Source: Beverwykella pulmonaria (Eukaryota > Ascomycota > Dothideomycetes > Pleosporales > Melanommataceae). From it: a DNA stretch of 64,000 nucleotides. Location of the stretch: positions 120,514 to 184,513 of the forward strand of contig BCHH01000002.1 in NCBI GenBank assembly GCA_001599595.1, in the 5' to 3' direction. Below are positions 44,822 to 55,617 of the stretch, piece after piece. How positions within the stretch are numbered: position 1 is the stretch's first letter; every line of letters begins with the position of its first letter. Below the pieces are notes generated by a model that was not told the origin of the DNA, searched no databases, and worked only from the letters and a program-made list of their open reading frames with translations. Position numbers and translations under genes: made by a program.

Positions 44822-46622
44822 TCATTCTATTTGCTCACCTGCTGTTGCGCAAAACCATATTGCAATAAACCTAAGTGACGTAGACGAAGTCCGGTCTATA
44901 TACGTTAGCCTCTTTCCATCTAATGAGTAGGTCGTAACATACCTCCTATCGCCCATGGTCTCGATCTCGGCATCGGTCTTGCTCTCTAGCCAAATGTTCC
45001 TTTGTCCATGGAGCCTCTTCCTGTTCTCGATGCGGAGGTAGATTGTTGTAGCGAGACTGCCACCAAAGAGGAACACCGCGAGGTAGCCGAGTTCGACGGA
45101 GTGGCCAAGGACGAATCGCGGTGCGTCTTGGTTGCGGTAGATGTTGCTGCTCATGATTCCATTTAAGTTGCCCCATCTGAAAGAAAATTAGCCTTGATGT
45201 TTCCACATTGGTTCAGGCAAGACTTACCCAATGACCATGCCTAGTACAATTCCTCTCTTAAAGACACCCTCGGTATTGTTGCTTACCCAGGTGATGGTGT
45301 TTGGTATCGACGGATATATGCCCAGGGCGGCCAGATATGTGCCAGCATACTTGACCCCGGGGCGATCTGACGCGAGCATCATGATGAAACCAGTGATAGC
45401 CAACATCGACACCCCCAAATTGCATAGCCCTCTCTTCTGGCTCTTATCCGCGTATCGGCCAACGGTGATCGTGAAAACCACAGCAGCAGCATACGACGGA
45501 ACTGACATGAGATTGGCATGGGTCGCTGTATGCACGATGCCAAGTTCCTTGATGATGGTGGGTAAAAACAGTGAGAACGCATACAAGCTGCCCGCACAGC
45601 CCCCGTAAATGGCCATATACAGGTACGTCTTCGGGTCGCCTAGGGCCTGCCATGTATACTTTGAACTCATCGTCTCGTGGCTGGCGCTAGCTTGTTTGTC
45701 TTCTCGGAGGCGGCGGAGGCAGCGGGCGCGCTCGTCGGGAGTAAGAAAGGTGGCTTCGTCTGGAAAATCGGCGACCATCCAGTATGTAGCGACGCCAACC
45801 AATAGAGTTGCAAGTCCCTATAGATGAGGTGGTCAGATTAGACTCGTAGATAGGGGTGTGTGTGTGTGTGACTTTGGAGCCTTACCTCGATGATGAAGAT
45901 CCACGCCCACCCTCTCTTGTTTCCAATCCCCTCCATCTCAGCAATCGCGGCTGCGAGCAGGCCTCCGAAGGAGCCGGCAAACGCAGCAGCGGAAAAAAAG
46001 ATGGCAAGACGAATGCCAAGCTCTTTCCTCCTGTACCAGCACGAAAGGTAGTAGTTCACCCCAGGAAAAAGACCGGCTTCTGTCAAGCCCAAGAAGAAAC
46101 GGGCAGTGACCAGACCGGCGAAGTTGTGCACGAGGCCCATGGCTGTCAAGCAGATAGCCCATGTGCACATTATAAGTGGGAGAAATACCCTTGGGCGCAG
46201 ACGCTTGAGGAGAACATTGGTGAGCGGCTCAATGATAGAATACGGAATAAAGAAGACGGTGAGACCGAGTCGATATTGTGCGTCAGTCATGTGAAGGTCA
46301 GCCTCCATGCCATAGATCTTTGCATTGCCAATGTTGGACCTGTCGAGGAAAGAGATTAGGTAGAGAAGTGACACCTGCGCTGTTAGTGATTGTTTGTGGT
46401 GGCAGTGGTGAACAAGCTTTAGTGGAACAAAAGGTGGCACGAACCCAAGGAACCAGCGCCCAGTCAAGCTTGCGGAGCAAAGCTTTTTCCTAACGTCAAA
46501 ATCAGCCAAAGTTGCGGGATGTAGAAAACACGCACCAACTGCTCCCTCTCCTCAGGGGTTTTGCCCTCATCCGGATCAGGCAGCAAATCATGGACACCGA
46601 CCCCCTCGTGTTTGTGGTCCAT
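44822..46622 (-). CDS. MFS transporter, anion:cation symporter / allantoate permease type
   Basis: Five exons: 46622-46536, 46489-46445, 46374-45886, 45817-45228 and 45176-44822, with GT-AG introns of 46-70 nt, give 521 residues. LLRKLDWALVPW followed by LLYLISFLDRSNIGNAKI is the typical start of the ACS/Dal5 group. GITEAGLFPGVNYYLS-like sequence (here LGLTEAGLFPGVNYYLSCWY) and RKELGIRLAIFFSAAAFAG follow in the fifth and sixth spans. The C-terminal half includes GTYLAALGIYPSIPNTITWV and, after the last intron, GIMSSNIYRNQDAPRF. Twelve spans are expected. Substrates in this group include allantoate, nicotinate, pantothenate and other organic anions; which applies here is not visible. A further optional 72-nt intron (44877-44948) would keep frame and shorten the tail to 497 residues total. 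The start is the ATG at 46622 because the longer frame begins at TTG. Confidence 0.88.
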
Positions 46623-46725
46623 GTGACTGACGCTGCGTATAGGCGGCAATTAGTGAAGTATATCTTTAGTGTATTTGTTCAAGGATTTGAGAACTGAAGT
46701 TGAGACTCTTGTAGTGAGGAGTCAT

Positions 46726-47247
46726 GTTGCTTTCGTAAATGATCCGATTATATAGAGGAACAGTGAGCGATATTCCTTGCGTCGCCCTCCGCCATCTGCC
46801 CCGTTGAAAGCGTGATCCGATACTCGATCGTAGCTTCGAAAGACTTGGGTCGTACGANAGCTCNCGATGTCTTCTCAGTCACCGTACTCNCTCGTACACG
46901 TTGCTTTCGTAAATGATCCGATTAAANAGAGGAACAGTNAGCGATATTCCTTGCNTCGCCCTCCGCCATCTGCCCCGTTGAAAGCGTGATCCGATACTCG
47001 ATCGTAGCTTCGAAAGACTTGGGTCGTACGANAGCTCGCGATGTCTTCTCAGTCACCGTACTCGCTCGTACACGTTGCTTTCGTAAATGATCCGATTAAA
47101 CAGAGGAACAGTGAGCGATATTCCTTGCCTCGCCCTCCGCCATCTACTCCGTTGAAAGCGTGATCCGATACTCGATCGTAGCCTCGAAAGACTTGGGTCG
47201 TATGATAGCTCACGATGTCTTCTCAGTCAACGTACTCACTCGTACAC
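46726..47247. repeat. Three tandem copies of a 174-bp unit with ambiguous bases
   Basis: Units start at 46726, 46900 and 47074 with the string GTTGCTTTCGTAAATGATCC and end at 47247 just before GTTGCGCAG. Copies differ at few positions. Seven bases are N (46858, 46864, 46890, 46927, 46939, 46955, 47032), all in the first two units, which suggests collapse or mixed reads during assembly, so the true copy number may be larger. No frame crosses the units. The array begins 104 bp upstream of the MFS start codon, so it may cover that promoter. Confidence 0.93.
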
Positions 47248-47907
47248 GTTGCGCAGTCACCTTTACGCCCATCGTGAAGCCCAGGTCTTGGACATCTTGG
47301 TGTAGGTCCCATGGCCTCCCTCTAATTGGTCACATGATATTATTTTCGCCTGTTTGAGCATTGTATTTGCAATTCCAAGACCGTGGTAAAATCCCTGTGA
47401 ATCATACGACGCGAACCAAGACCGTATAGAATGCTCTCACCATATCGGCTAGCTGCCCATGGGGTAAGCATGATCTTCGACAAGGAAGATTGGCAGGGGT
47501 CACGGCGATCTGGACTTCCGGCGGCACATCCCCGGTAGGGAATGGAATCCTTCTCTCCCCGTATACCAAGCGCGCGGATTAGGCTAAAGGCAAGCGAGGG
47601 CTGACCCTGCCGCTATCAGTCTGAGTGCCGGGCTTGGGTTGTAATGCTAAGGTCTGATGATACTGAGGAGACGACGAAGACAACACGTGGGCGCGCTTTC
47701 TCCTACCTGTATATTTCATCGACGCGCAGCGCGTACATGCGTGTCACCTCCACTTCATCCATTATTACACCCCTGACAACATTAACGAACTTCAAATTAT
47801 ATCACAGCAATTTGCTGCTCAGTGTAGGCGGGAGGCCCCGCACCACATGGTCAGATCACGAAGTCGCTGAGCACAATCGCAGAAGTGTAACACGAACCAC
47901 CAATCAA
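47248..47907. promoter_or_regulatory. Upstream region of the dehydrogenase gene
   Basis: No gene. The frame of the dehydrogenase stays open upstream to 47644, but those 88 codons read as low-complexity leader (Thr/Ser-rich) and match no family, so I treat them as 5' untranslated sequence. Confidence 0.5.
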
Positions 47908-48975
47908 ATGGGCGACTACCAGGCGGACGTATACGCCACTCCAGTATCTCCAGACTCTAAGCCGAAGCTCGCCTTCTTTTCAACACGGCCCTACGACGTC
48001 AAGTTCTTCCAAGAGGCACATGCACGGAGCTTCTCCTCTAAGTTCGAAGTAACATTCCACGCGTTCAAGCTCACCAAAGACACGGCCATCCTCGCCAAAG
48101 ATGCCATCGCCGTTTGTATCTTCGTCAACGACCCCCTGGGCGCTGACCTTCTCCACATCCTTCATGGATACGGTGTCCGGGCCGTGCTCCTCCGCTGCAG
48201 CGGCTTCGACGCCGTCGACCTCGAGGTAGCTGAAGAGCTTGGAATGATCGTCGCCAATGTCCCCGACTACTCTCCTGAATCCATAGCTGAGTTCGCCGTC
48301 GCACAAATCCAGACATTGAATCGCAAGACGCACCGCGCATACAACCGCGTCCGCGAAGGTAACTTCAGTCTGAACGGGCTCATCGGCTTTACGCTGCATG
48401 GCAAGACCGTTGGCATCATAGGGACAGGTAAAATTGGCACTGCTACTGCGAGAATCCTACACGGTTTCGGCTGCATTGTGTTCGGATACGATCTCTATCC
48501 TAGCGAAGCCTTCAAGCAGTACGGCGAGTTCACTGATCTCGACACGCTCATTGCGAAGAGCGACATTGTCAGCCTGCACTGTCCATTAATGGAGGCTACG
48601 AGGCATCTCGTCAACGAATCGTTCCTGAGAAAGATGAAGAAGGGTGCTATGCTAGTCAATACCTCGCGCGGTGCACTCATTGACACCGCAGCCGCCGTTG
48701 CAGCACTTAAGGATGGTAGCCTCGGTGGTCTTACCATAGATGTATACGAAGGCGAAGAGCCCGTCTTCTACAGCGACCATTCCGGCGAAGTGATTGCGGA
48801 TGATTTGTTGATGCGGTTGATGACGTTTCCAAATGCGCTGATTTGTGGGCATCAGGCTTTCTTCACGGAGGAGTCGTTGGAGAAGATTGCCGAGACAACG
48901 TTGACGAACATGGAGGATTGTGTGGAAGGCAGAGAGTGCAAGAACGCGCTTACCAAGGTGGAGGCAAGGCCGTAG
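47908..48975 (+). CDS. D-2-hydroxyacid dehydrogenase (D-lactate dehydrogenase type)
   Basis: Single exon, 355 residues from the ATG at 47908. The enzyme reduces a 2-keto acid such as pyruvate to the D-hydroxyacid with NADH, or the reverse. The NAD-binding loop VGIIGTGKIG lies at 169-178, with the acidic residue of the next strand in FGYDLYP. The catalytic residues are Arg254 (NTSRGALID), Glu281 (DVYEGEE) and His315 (GHQAFFT). The region PDYSPESIAEFAVAQI before the NAD loop is typical of D-LDH rather than formate or phosphoglycerate dehydrogenase, as is the FYSDHSGEVIADD segment. No targeting peptide is seen in this start; the upstream in-frame extension is not taken as coding. Confidence 0.93.
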   Translation: MGDYQADVYATPVSPDSKPKLAFFSTRPYDVKFFQEAHARSFSSKFEVTFHAFKLTKDTAILAKDAIAVCIFVNDPLGADLLHILHGYGVRAVLLRCSGFDAVDLEVAEELGMIVANVPDYSPESIAEFAVAQIQTLNRKTHRAYNRVREGNFSLNGLIGFTLHGKTVGIIGTGKIGTATARILHGFGCIVFGYDLYPSEAFKQYGEFTDLDTLIAKSDIVSLHCPLMEATRHLVNESFLRKMKKGAMLVNTSRGALIDTAAAVAALKDGSLGGLTIDVYEGEEPVFYSDHSGEVIADDLLMRLMTFPNALICGHQAFFTEESLEKIAETTLTNMEDCVEGRECKNALTKVEARP

Positions 48976-49524
48976 TGAGTAGTGGGAAGAGGATTTAATA
49001 TTTAGAATTGATACCCCACTTTGTCCAGAGGTCTTGGGCGTTGGACGGAGCGCTGCATGTTTCTGTGTGCGTGGGTTGCTGGATACCAACCACGCAAAGG
49101 ACGGCGATACACTTTTTCTTCGATAGAGAGTGCTAACCCTCGATAAGCTAATGTCTATTCTCTCATTGCCGATTTTTATAAAGAGCATCGATTGTGATGG
49201 CTTGCGTGGTCCATTCATCTTGGCTGTGTTCCCGTATGTCACACCAAAACGCCTCTTTTCTTTCTTCTTCACCGCCAGTCTACATCACCCAACTCTTGGC
49301 AGATCATCAAGATAGGTGATTGGAATTCTAAACATATTTGCTTTTCTCTACTACCTTGATCGCCGACCTACACACCATCAACATCCCACTCGATTACCAA
49401 CCCCTCGTTCCACCTTTGACGCCTTGTAAGGCATAGATATCAGTCGCAGGCAGCCTTCCTCGCTTCGTCGGGCCGAGGCGCATTGCGCAGTGTAAGCTGG
49501 AGTGTGTGGGAAAGAGTATAAAGA
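48976..49524. other. Downstream flank; no gene seen
   Basis: The antisense frame 48652-49272 is a shadow of the dehydrogenase. Sequence after 49330 has no supported frame. GT-rich runs (TGTGTGTATG type) begin at about 49500. Confidence 0.4.
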
Positions 49525-49650
49525 TGTGTATTGTATGTCTGTGTGTATGTATATGTGTGTTAGATGTGTGTGTATGAGATATGTACAGCTGATATAACGG
49601 ACTGATTAGTCAGTGGCATATCCACGTGACAGAGTTTCCTGCTTACACCC
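49525..49650. repeat. Repeat shared with 17.44-17.53 kb
   Basis: Partner of the 17.44 kb repeat: same order of GTATGTACAG, ACTGATTAGTCAGT, ATCCACGTGAC and a TCCTGCTTAC block. It lies 3' of the copia-type gag relic on that relic's strand, which would suit a retroelement end, but I cannot identify paired long terminal repeats around the gag. Confidence 0.6.
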
Positions 49651-50004
49651 CCCTCGGTTTTGAACGCTTGAAGCTGATGTAATCAAAAACAACCCCCTGC
49701 CTTTATCAGACAGAGCTGCAAGATGTGTGGGCCTGTCCTGCCGTAGGTGCGGTGTTCCGCTGTATGCAGGCCTATCAACCACTATTGGTGCAGTTCCAGA
49801 TTGGATAATCGATATTTGCTTTTCGCGATCTATGTGAAGGTTCATGGTATTTTGTGACAGCAATGTACAGAAATTGAATACAAAGATTGAATATAAAGTT
49901 GAATGAGATACACAAGACATTTTTGTAGTAGAAGTAGTGTTGAAGTTGATTGTTGATAAATGGTTGAGATGGTTGACGAGGACGAGGCGTCCATGTGTGA
50001 AGGA

Positions 50005-50157
50005 TATTGATGACTTGATTGATGTTATGATTGGTGATTGATGATGTGATTGATGATGATTTGATTGATAATTCGATTGATGATTCAATAGCTGATTTGA
50101 TTGATAATTCGATTGATGATTCAATAGCTGATTTGATTGATGATTCGATTGGTGATT
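50005..50157. repeat. GATTGATGATT minisatellite (36-bp units)
   Basis: A GATTGATGATT-based array. Two identical 36-bp units start at 50058 and 50094 (TGATTTGATTGATAATTCGA opening), a third partial one starts at 50130, and looser GATTGATG repeats lie before. The 200-codon minus frame across it is produced by the repeat (NHQSNYQSN) and is not a gene. It directly abuts the stop of the gag relic. Confidence 0.85.
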
Positions 50158-51244
50158 AAAATACCTCAGATGCATGTGGTGGCTGAGCAGGATCATCCCC
50201 AGCGTCAATCACTATCAAATCAGATTCATTGTTCTTGCTGATATCCTTGCTCCTTTGCCTCTTAAATTGTTTATATTTGTCGCGGACCTTGTTCAGAATG
50301 CCTCCCTGGTCCTTAGCTTTGTATGCAGTAATCTTCTTGGCTTTTTCAGGGTCTTCAATAAATCCACTTAGTCTTAGTAATATGATAATGTACAGACATT
50401 AGCCCTAGAAGTGTATATTGCCACATAGACACGGCTTTGTTGGTGTATTATCATTTGCTCTTTTCTTGTGGTTGTGGTTGTGGTATAGAGATTTTTCACC
50501 ATTTAGCTTTGCTCCAAATGCTCCGCCGTGGATATTTTCTCTCCTTAGTCTGGTTCGTTGATAGTATTGAGTAAACGCGCTGAATGTATCTTCAATTGAT
50601 GGCAGTGATGTTGGGTTTGATGTAATTTGTGTAGATATACCAGCTGCGTAACTGGTGTCTAGTTAAATAATCGCCTTGACGAGCTCCCAATGCGCTCTAT
50701 CACTAGTTACATTAGGTATCTTGGCTTCTTTGACTCTCATATATGCCGTGCGGTAGTCTTGTTGCCAGGCGTCAAAGTTGGTGTCTTAAGCATTCAGTTT
50801 CTTTGCTCGCAGGTAGTGATTAATAATTGTTTGTTTGCGGGTTGGCTTGGAGGAAGCTAGAGCCTTTTTCAAGTATATAAGGAAGTCTCTAAGTAAGGTG
50901 TAGTTAGCCTTTTGGAGCAGGTAGGGCTTATTAATGTGGGTGATAATGTATTCTTCAGCCTTCTCAAGTCTTGATTTCGTTCTTTGGTACTCTTTTAGCT
51001 GTTGATAATATAGATTGTTGAATTCAATCTAGTGAGCTCGTTGACCTGCAGCAATATTTAATGTGTTTGTGCCTCCAAAGTCAGATGGATTAGGCTTATC
51101 TGGTTTATTCAGAACAACAGCAGTGGTCAAGGAAAGATAAATGTATCGCCACGAGTCGCCAGTGAAGGCTTCGACAATAAAAATCCATGTCTCCCAGTCC
51201 TCAGGGGCGATAAGGGTAACTGATTGTTTGACTACTGAAGTCAT
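50156..51244 (-). pseudogene. Decayed copia-type (Ty1-like) retrotransposon gag
   Basis: From the ATG at 51244 one minus frame runs 1.09 kb to the TAA at 50156 with no frameshift. It starts MTSVVKQSVTLIAPEDWETW, the opening of fungal copia gag proteins, continues with YYQQLKEYQRTKSRLEKAEE and a helical capsid-like part, and reaches a zinc-knuckle-like CLCGNIH...C at about 50394-50435. It is broken by about five in-frame nonsense codons, two of them inside the knuckle. After the knuckle a charged tail (DKYKQFKRQRSKD) follows. No protease, integrase or reverse transcriptase is seen on either side, so only gag remains. The nonsense-only decay fits RIP. Gag forms the particle shell in intact elements. 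Confidence 0.78.
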
Positions 51245-51837
51245 ATTGAGGATGTTCAGGTGCGGGGTAATCAACAACGATGAGATTGATTGATATAACA
51301 AAGGTAGTAGATTGTCAAAAGATATGCAGTTAGGCGCGATCCGGGCTAATATGCAAAGAACTGGGTTGAAGTTGCTGTTGTCTACCTGCAAGGCAGAATC
51401 TGAACACCACGCAACTTCGAACCGAATTCCCTCAGACGCTCTGGGTGGATTGACCCTCGGACTCTCTGATTTGCCCAGAAGTTTGCAGGAGTTTGCAGGA
51501 GTTGTGTGTTTAAGCACTTTGAAACCCCACTAAATATGAGCATTAGTCACAATCAGATTAGTGCGGCAGGAGCCAAGCCACTCGGTCCGTCTGATTTATG
51601 GTAATAAGCAAAACAGTAATACGCCTGGGCGTAATCTATGGTAGTCCATCACTAGAGATTTAATTTAAATACACCCGTCGGACAATAGTAGCGCGTTTGA
51701 TTTTCTACATTTAGCGAATGCTGATGGCTGCGCTGCAGAAACTCATAAAAAAAGCATAGATGATTGTTCTCCAGGAGTCCAATCCACTTACCTGCGAAGC
51801 ATCGCTGTCTTGTCCGAATTGTGTACTACATGATGGC
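51245..51837. other. Spacer between gag relic and toxin-like gene
   Basis: The minus frame runs on upstream of the gag ATG to 51517 without recognisable content and is probably leader sequence. No other gene is seen. Confidence 0.4.
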
Positions 51838-51843
51838 TATAAA
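51838..51843 (+). promoter_or_regulatory. TATA box upstream of the toxin-like relic
   Basis: TATAAA preceded by ATGGC lies about 200 bp upstream of the ATG at 52044, followed by a CT-rich leader (CATTCCTTCATTCC). It suggests that the relic once had a normal promoter. Confidence 0.4.
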
Positions 51844-52043
51844 GACGCTCTTTTCTCCGACTCTTTAGAGTCTTCAGAATGCAACATCTCAGCTGATCTA
51901 TTCCTTCATTCCTTCATTCCTCTTTCTTTCTACACTCATTCATGTTTCATTCACTCATTTAGCGACTTGTCGTTCTGTTACTCGTTCAGAATTTGATATT
52001 TCCGCAGAGCTTTGGAGCTCAGTTCACTTGAAACACAAGCAAC

Positions 52044-53803
52044 ATGTTTTGGCAGAAACCACTTATTCTTCTTGGAATCTTAGCTGCCGTTGGCAACACC
52101 GCTCCCTTCGCTCCCCTCGGAGAGGATCTCACGGCCCCCGAAAATTTCACCACGTCTCTCTTCAGGCGTAAACTCGATCTCGAAGATCAAGACGAAGATG
52201 GATCGGTTTTCCGGGCTGAGCGTAGGCCAACCCCCGGTACAAAGTGGACGTGTCTTCTAAGTTTTCTTCCTCACTTGGCTTAGACATACATACATGGGGT
52301 ACCTGTTACTACTTTCTTAACTTACGCTAACTTTGAAACTGCAACTTAGCCGTACTCCTGACCAGATCAAAGCGGCAGGCGGCTTCAAACCGAAGTCTAA
52401 TCTCAATAAGGTGACCAGTGACGTCAGTCTGTATAATGATTGTAAAGGTGTTCTCGAAATGTTTTACAGTGCGGATGATGACGGCTTCATTTCCACGAGC
52501 GCAGGATTCGAATTTTGCAAAGGCTGACTCGAAGAAAAATTCGACAACAAAGGCGTTATCTATAAGATTGCGACTTACCCCAACCTTGTTGATTGCCGGC
52601 TGATACTCAAACAATGTACGTGAGGTTTGGAAACTAAGTGGGTGTTCTTTGAGCTGCTCGGCGTCGGGAATATTTGATCTTTTTTTTTTTTTTTTAGATA
52701 TTAGCCGTTCTATTAGTATTACGGTGGATTGCACGATAGATAACAATGACTCAGAAGGAGGACTGTGTGGATTAAGCGAGCGAGATCCGCACAGGCCTAA
52801 GTATACGGCCCCGGCAATTTAGAAGGAGGACGAACCCGAGAATCAAAACCTACAACTGGCAAGCTAGTAGTGGACTTCGACGTCGCTGCTAGCCCTTGCT
52901 ACGTAGAAGATTCGTGGTCACAAGCAATCCATACTCTTTCTACCGTACCTGCGCTCTTGCACCGCCGTGGATTAGCGTTCCGCGAAACCCACGGGCAGTC
53001 GATTAACAGCGTCCAAGATACCTTCCCATTTCACGGGCGGGTATACCGACACGTTCAGATGCTGGCTAAGACCGAACACTTCGTAACTATCCTCTCACGT
53101 GTATAAAATATGCTGACATGATCTTTCCAGATAATACTATCCCCCAGGAAATGGAGCTTGCCGTTCTTGACAGTATCCTGTTTGAACAAGCAATAGGCTG
53201 GTACGATCAATTTAATATAACCAACGACAAAATCGTGGACGCCGTATACACTAAGAACGACCAATTCAACAAGGCCAAATACTAAGATAAGGAAGACGCC
53301 GGGGCCCAGTACCAGCTCTCTGGCTTCCCCCCAAAACACGAGGCATGGAAGAAAAACCTTGGAGAGATTTTCTTGCCTGCACGGATAAATCAATCAAGCC
53401 AAAGCAGAGTCGCCGCACCATCGACATCTTTGCCAGGGGCAGAGTGTAAAAGATCCGTTCGTCAAGGAAGAAGACTACTGCCGCCGGAAAGCACAAGAAG
53501 ACTCACACCAAGAAGAAGAGCAAGACTACGAAGCACAAGGGTACCACTACAAAGCCCACTGTCAAATGTACCGCCGCGATGAAGAAGGCGCGCAAGTGCA
53601 CCACTGTAAAGCCCCCTGCTAAGTATACCGCCGCGATGAAGAAGGCAGGAAAGCGCAAGGGCGAGAAGAAGGGTACCTGTGGTCCTATTAAAACAAACAG
53701 TCAGTTCTACGACGAGTATGTCCAGCTGATGAAGGCTGGAAAAGCTCCGAAGTCAGGACATGGGGCTGGGAAAAAAACTGGCAAGAAGGTCGGTCACGCC
53801 TAG
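52044..53803 (+). pseudogene. Broken enterotoxin-A-like ADP-ribosyltransferase gene
   Basis: The first exon (ATG 52044) encodes a signal peptide (MFWQKPLILLGILAAVGNTA) and then VFRAERR, matching the arginine motif that begins the heat-labile-enterotoxin A family of NAD-dependent mono-ADP-ribosyltransferases. After an intron ending at about 52350, a second piece (52351-52524) reads RTPDQIKAAGGF and DDGFISTSAGF, the family's proline motif and the STS motif of the NAD pocket. The catalytic Glu pair was not located. Breaks seen: TGA at 52525-52527, an unclear donor for the first intron, a TAA in the 52.79 kb region shared with the 6.2 kb copy, TAA at 53283-53285, and a frame change before the end. 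Later pieces read VDFDVAASPCYVEDSWSQAI (52876-) and a lysine-rich tail (53579-53803). Genes of this family occur in several insect- and plant-associated fungi. As it stands, no functional product is expected. Confidence 0.7.
52679..52697. repeat. T19 homopolymer in a toxin-relic intron
   Basis: A run of 19 T ends just before TAG, forming an extended pyrimidine tract of a putative 3' splice site in the toxin-like relic. Its length may vary or be misread. Confidence 0.7.
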
Positions 53804-55617
53804 AGGGCCGCTGGAGACTCAGAGAGGGCGACTTGGCTCTGATGTATTCCCGGGTAGCTCAGTAACCGTTGACTCTCTGAGCATTTGACCTGGCTCTGTG
53901 AATTTCAGGCTGTCCGTCTGTAGTTATCCACTTTTTCTTTGTGTGTATCATTGTTATAGATACCATTTTGGCATAGCAACCACCTGCACGTGTGGATCTG
54001 CGACTGCGTTTAGATGACCGTGGGAGTTGACGTCGCCCAGGGGAAAAAGTAGTCACCGTAAAGATATTCAACATATATCGAGTGACGAAGCGCGGTCCAT
54101 TGTAGTACGAGTTCACGCGCAATGACGCAGTCTGCTAGCCGTTGGGTGTGGCCATCAGCGGCGCTGTCTTGAAAGATGCATGCTATTGTGAGACCCCAGT
54201 CTAACTGATTCTAGCAATAAGGTCCTCAAAGAATCGAATAGGGCCAATGTCAGTCTGGAATGCAGGAGGGTTAGTGGTTGGCTGGCAACAAGCGGACGTG
54301 AACGATGTTGCTAGCTACTAGGGGCATAGTGTGGCTCACAAATATTTGGCTGCTGTGTTTACTCAAAAGACCCGACATCTGACATGGCGTGCACTCTAGC
54401 AGGCTGCCTGCTCGCAGTGTGATGCACTGAGGTCGGCCAGCTGACTAGGTTGCACTCTAACTTATTAACCTCTATGGGGCCACATAGCCACAGGCTCAAC
54501 ATATTATCCCCCAGATCGACCTGAAGTGTGGCGTCTTTCTCGAAATTTCTCTGAGTTAGGTGCTGGCGCAAGCCCTCCATACAGACAGACGTACATCATA
54601 CCGTGCTCCGGCAGAAGGAGCCATGTCCCTCGCTCTACCCTCCATCATCGTCATCGCGGACGAACGTCAAAGACCCAACGCCAGCAGTACCTCACTCCAA
54701 GGAAGAAAAGACCATTTTTATGTTCTTGTTACTGATGAACTGTCTTGGGCGACTTGTGCGAATAAAATTTGTTGGAAGGTATATATGCCAATCAACGCAG
54801 GGACGAAGTGTGTTCACATTTTATTCCGACAAAATTTATACCTTCGCTAGCCTTCAGTATCGCCCGTCAGCGGTCTACCACGAACAAGCCTTCGGCGAAC
54901 GAGCCTCTCACAAAAATAGCATATTTGAGAAGATTATAGGGCGGTTTAAGGGGGCGGTGCCCTATGACCGGGCCTAAATGGAATCTCGGTGCGACCCTCG
55001 TCATGCGACTGCGCATCGACCGCGCGCCGCCGTGGCCACCCCTGGGCAACGCCAAACGGCTAGATAACCCTCCCATAGCAATAGATAGCTCTTCATCGAA
55101 TACAACTTCTTGGTATACATCGCTCTAGTCCTTGCGATCTGCCCTCTTACACCCATCCACACCATCTATTCACTTCCTCAACGCTCCGTCACTGTAGTAG
55201 ACGTGGCCCAAGACTGGACCTGCGCAATTTGCGAACTGGATACTCTGATAGTGCCGCCATGGTCTGCATAATAGACTGAAGATGAACTGGGTCCAATGCT
55301 TTCGTGCCTACATACAGATCCCGCATAGACAGGAACAACCACAAGTGATCTATTCGAATGGGGAATATCTCTCATCGAATCTGATGGCAGCTAAAGAGAA
55401 GAGCAACTGAGGATGCATGGGCCAATTTATGAGTTACTTAGAAGTAAATTACATATATTTAGAACCGGAGTTGACGGAAAAGTTAAAGAACATTGGAGAT
55501 GCCATTGAGGGTTTGGCGTTCACGATGTCGGAGATAGAGTTGCAGCTTACGAATGGCGTGGCTCCAAACACTCATGTGTTCGAGGCATCTTTCAGGTAGC
55601 AAGAATCGACGGGACAG
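53804..55617. other. 1.8 kb without a supportable gene
   Basis: Frames at 54359-54580 (minus), 54603-54977 (plus), 55178-55375 (minus) and 55417-55599 (plus) are short and show no domains. The last (LTEKLKNIGDAIEGLAFTMS) reads protein-like but has no partner exon. Confidence 0.45.

Noticed and set aside
45856..46359. 167-codon plus frame in the MFS locus
   Set aside because: Antisense to the conserved transporter exons.
46726..47247. 174-bp tandem units as a possible coding repeat
   Set aside because: No frame stays open through the units in either direction.
47644..47907. In-frame N-terminal extension of the D-hydroxyacid dehydrogenase
   Set aside because: It has no similarity to the family or to a clear targeting peptide, and the ATG at 47908 opens shortly before the conserved part. 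A mitochondrial presequence cannot be wholly excluded.
50005..50157. Possible CRISPR-like repeat array
   Set aside because: Units are directly adjacent without unique spacers, in a fungal nuclear context; it is a minisatellite.
49606..50208. 200-codon minus frame
   Set aside because: Its repetitive NHQSNYQSN part is the GATTGATGATT minisatellite and the rest lies in retroelement flank.
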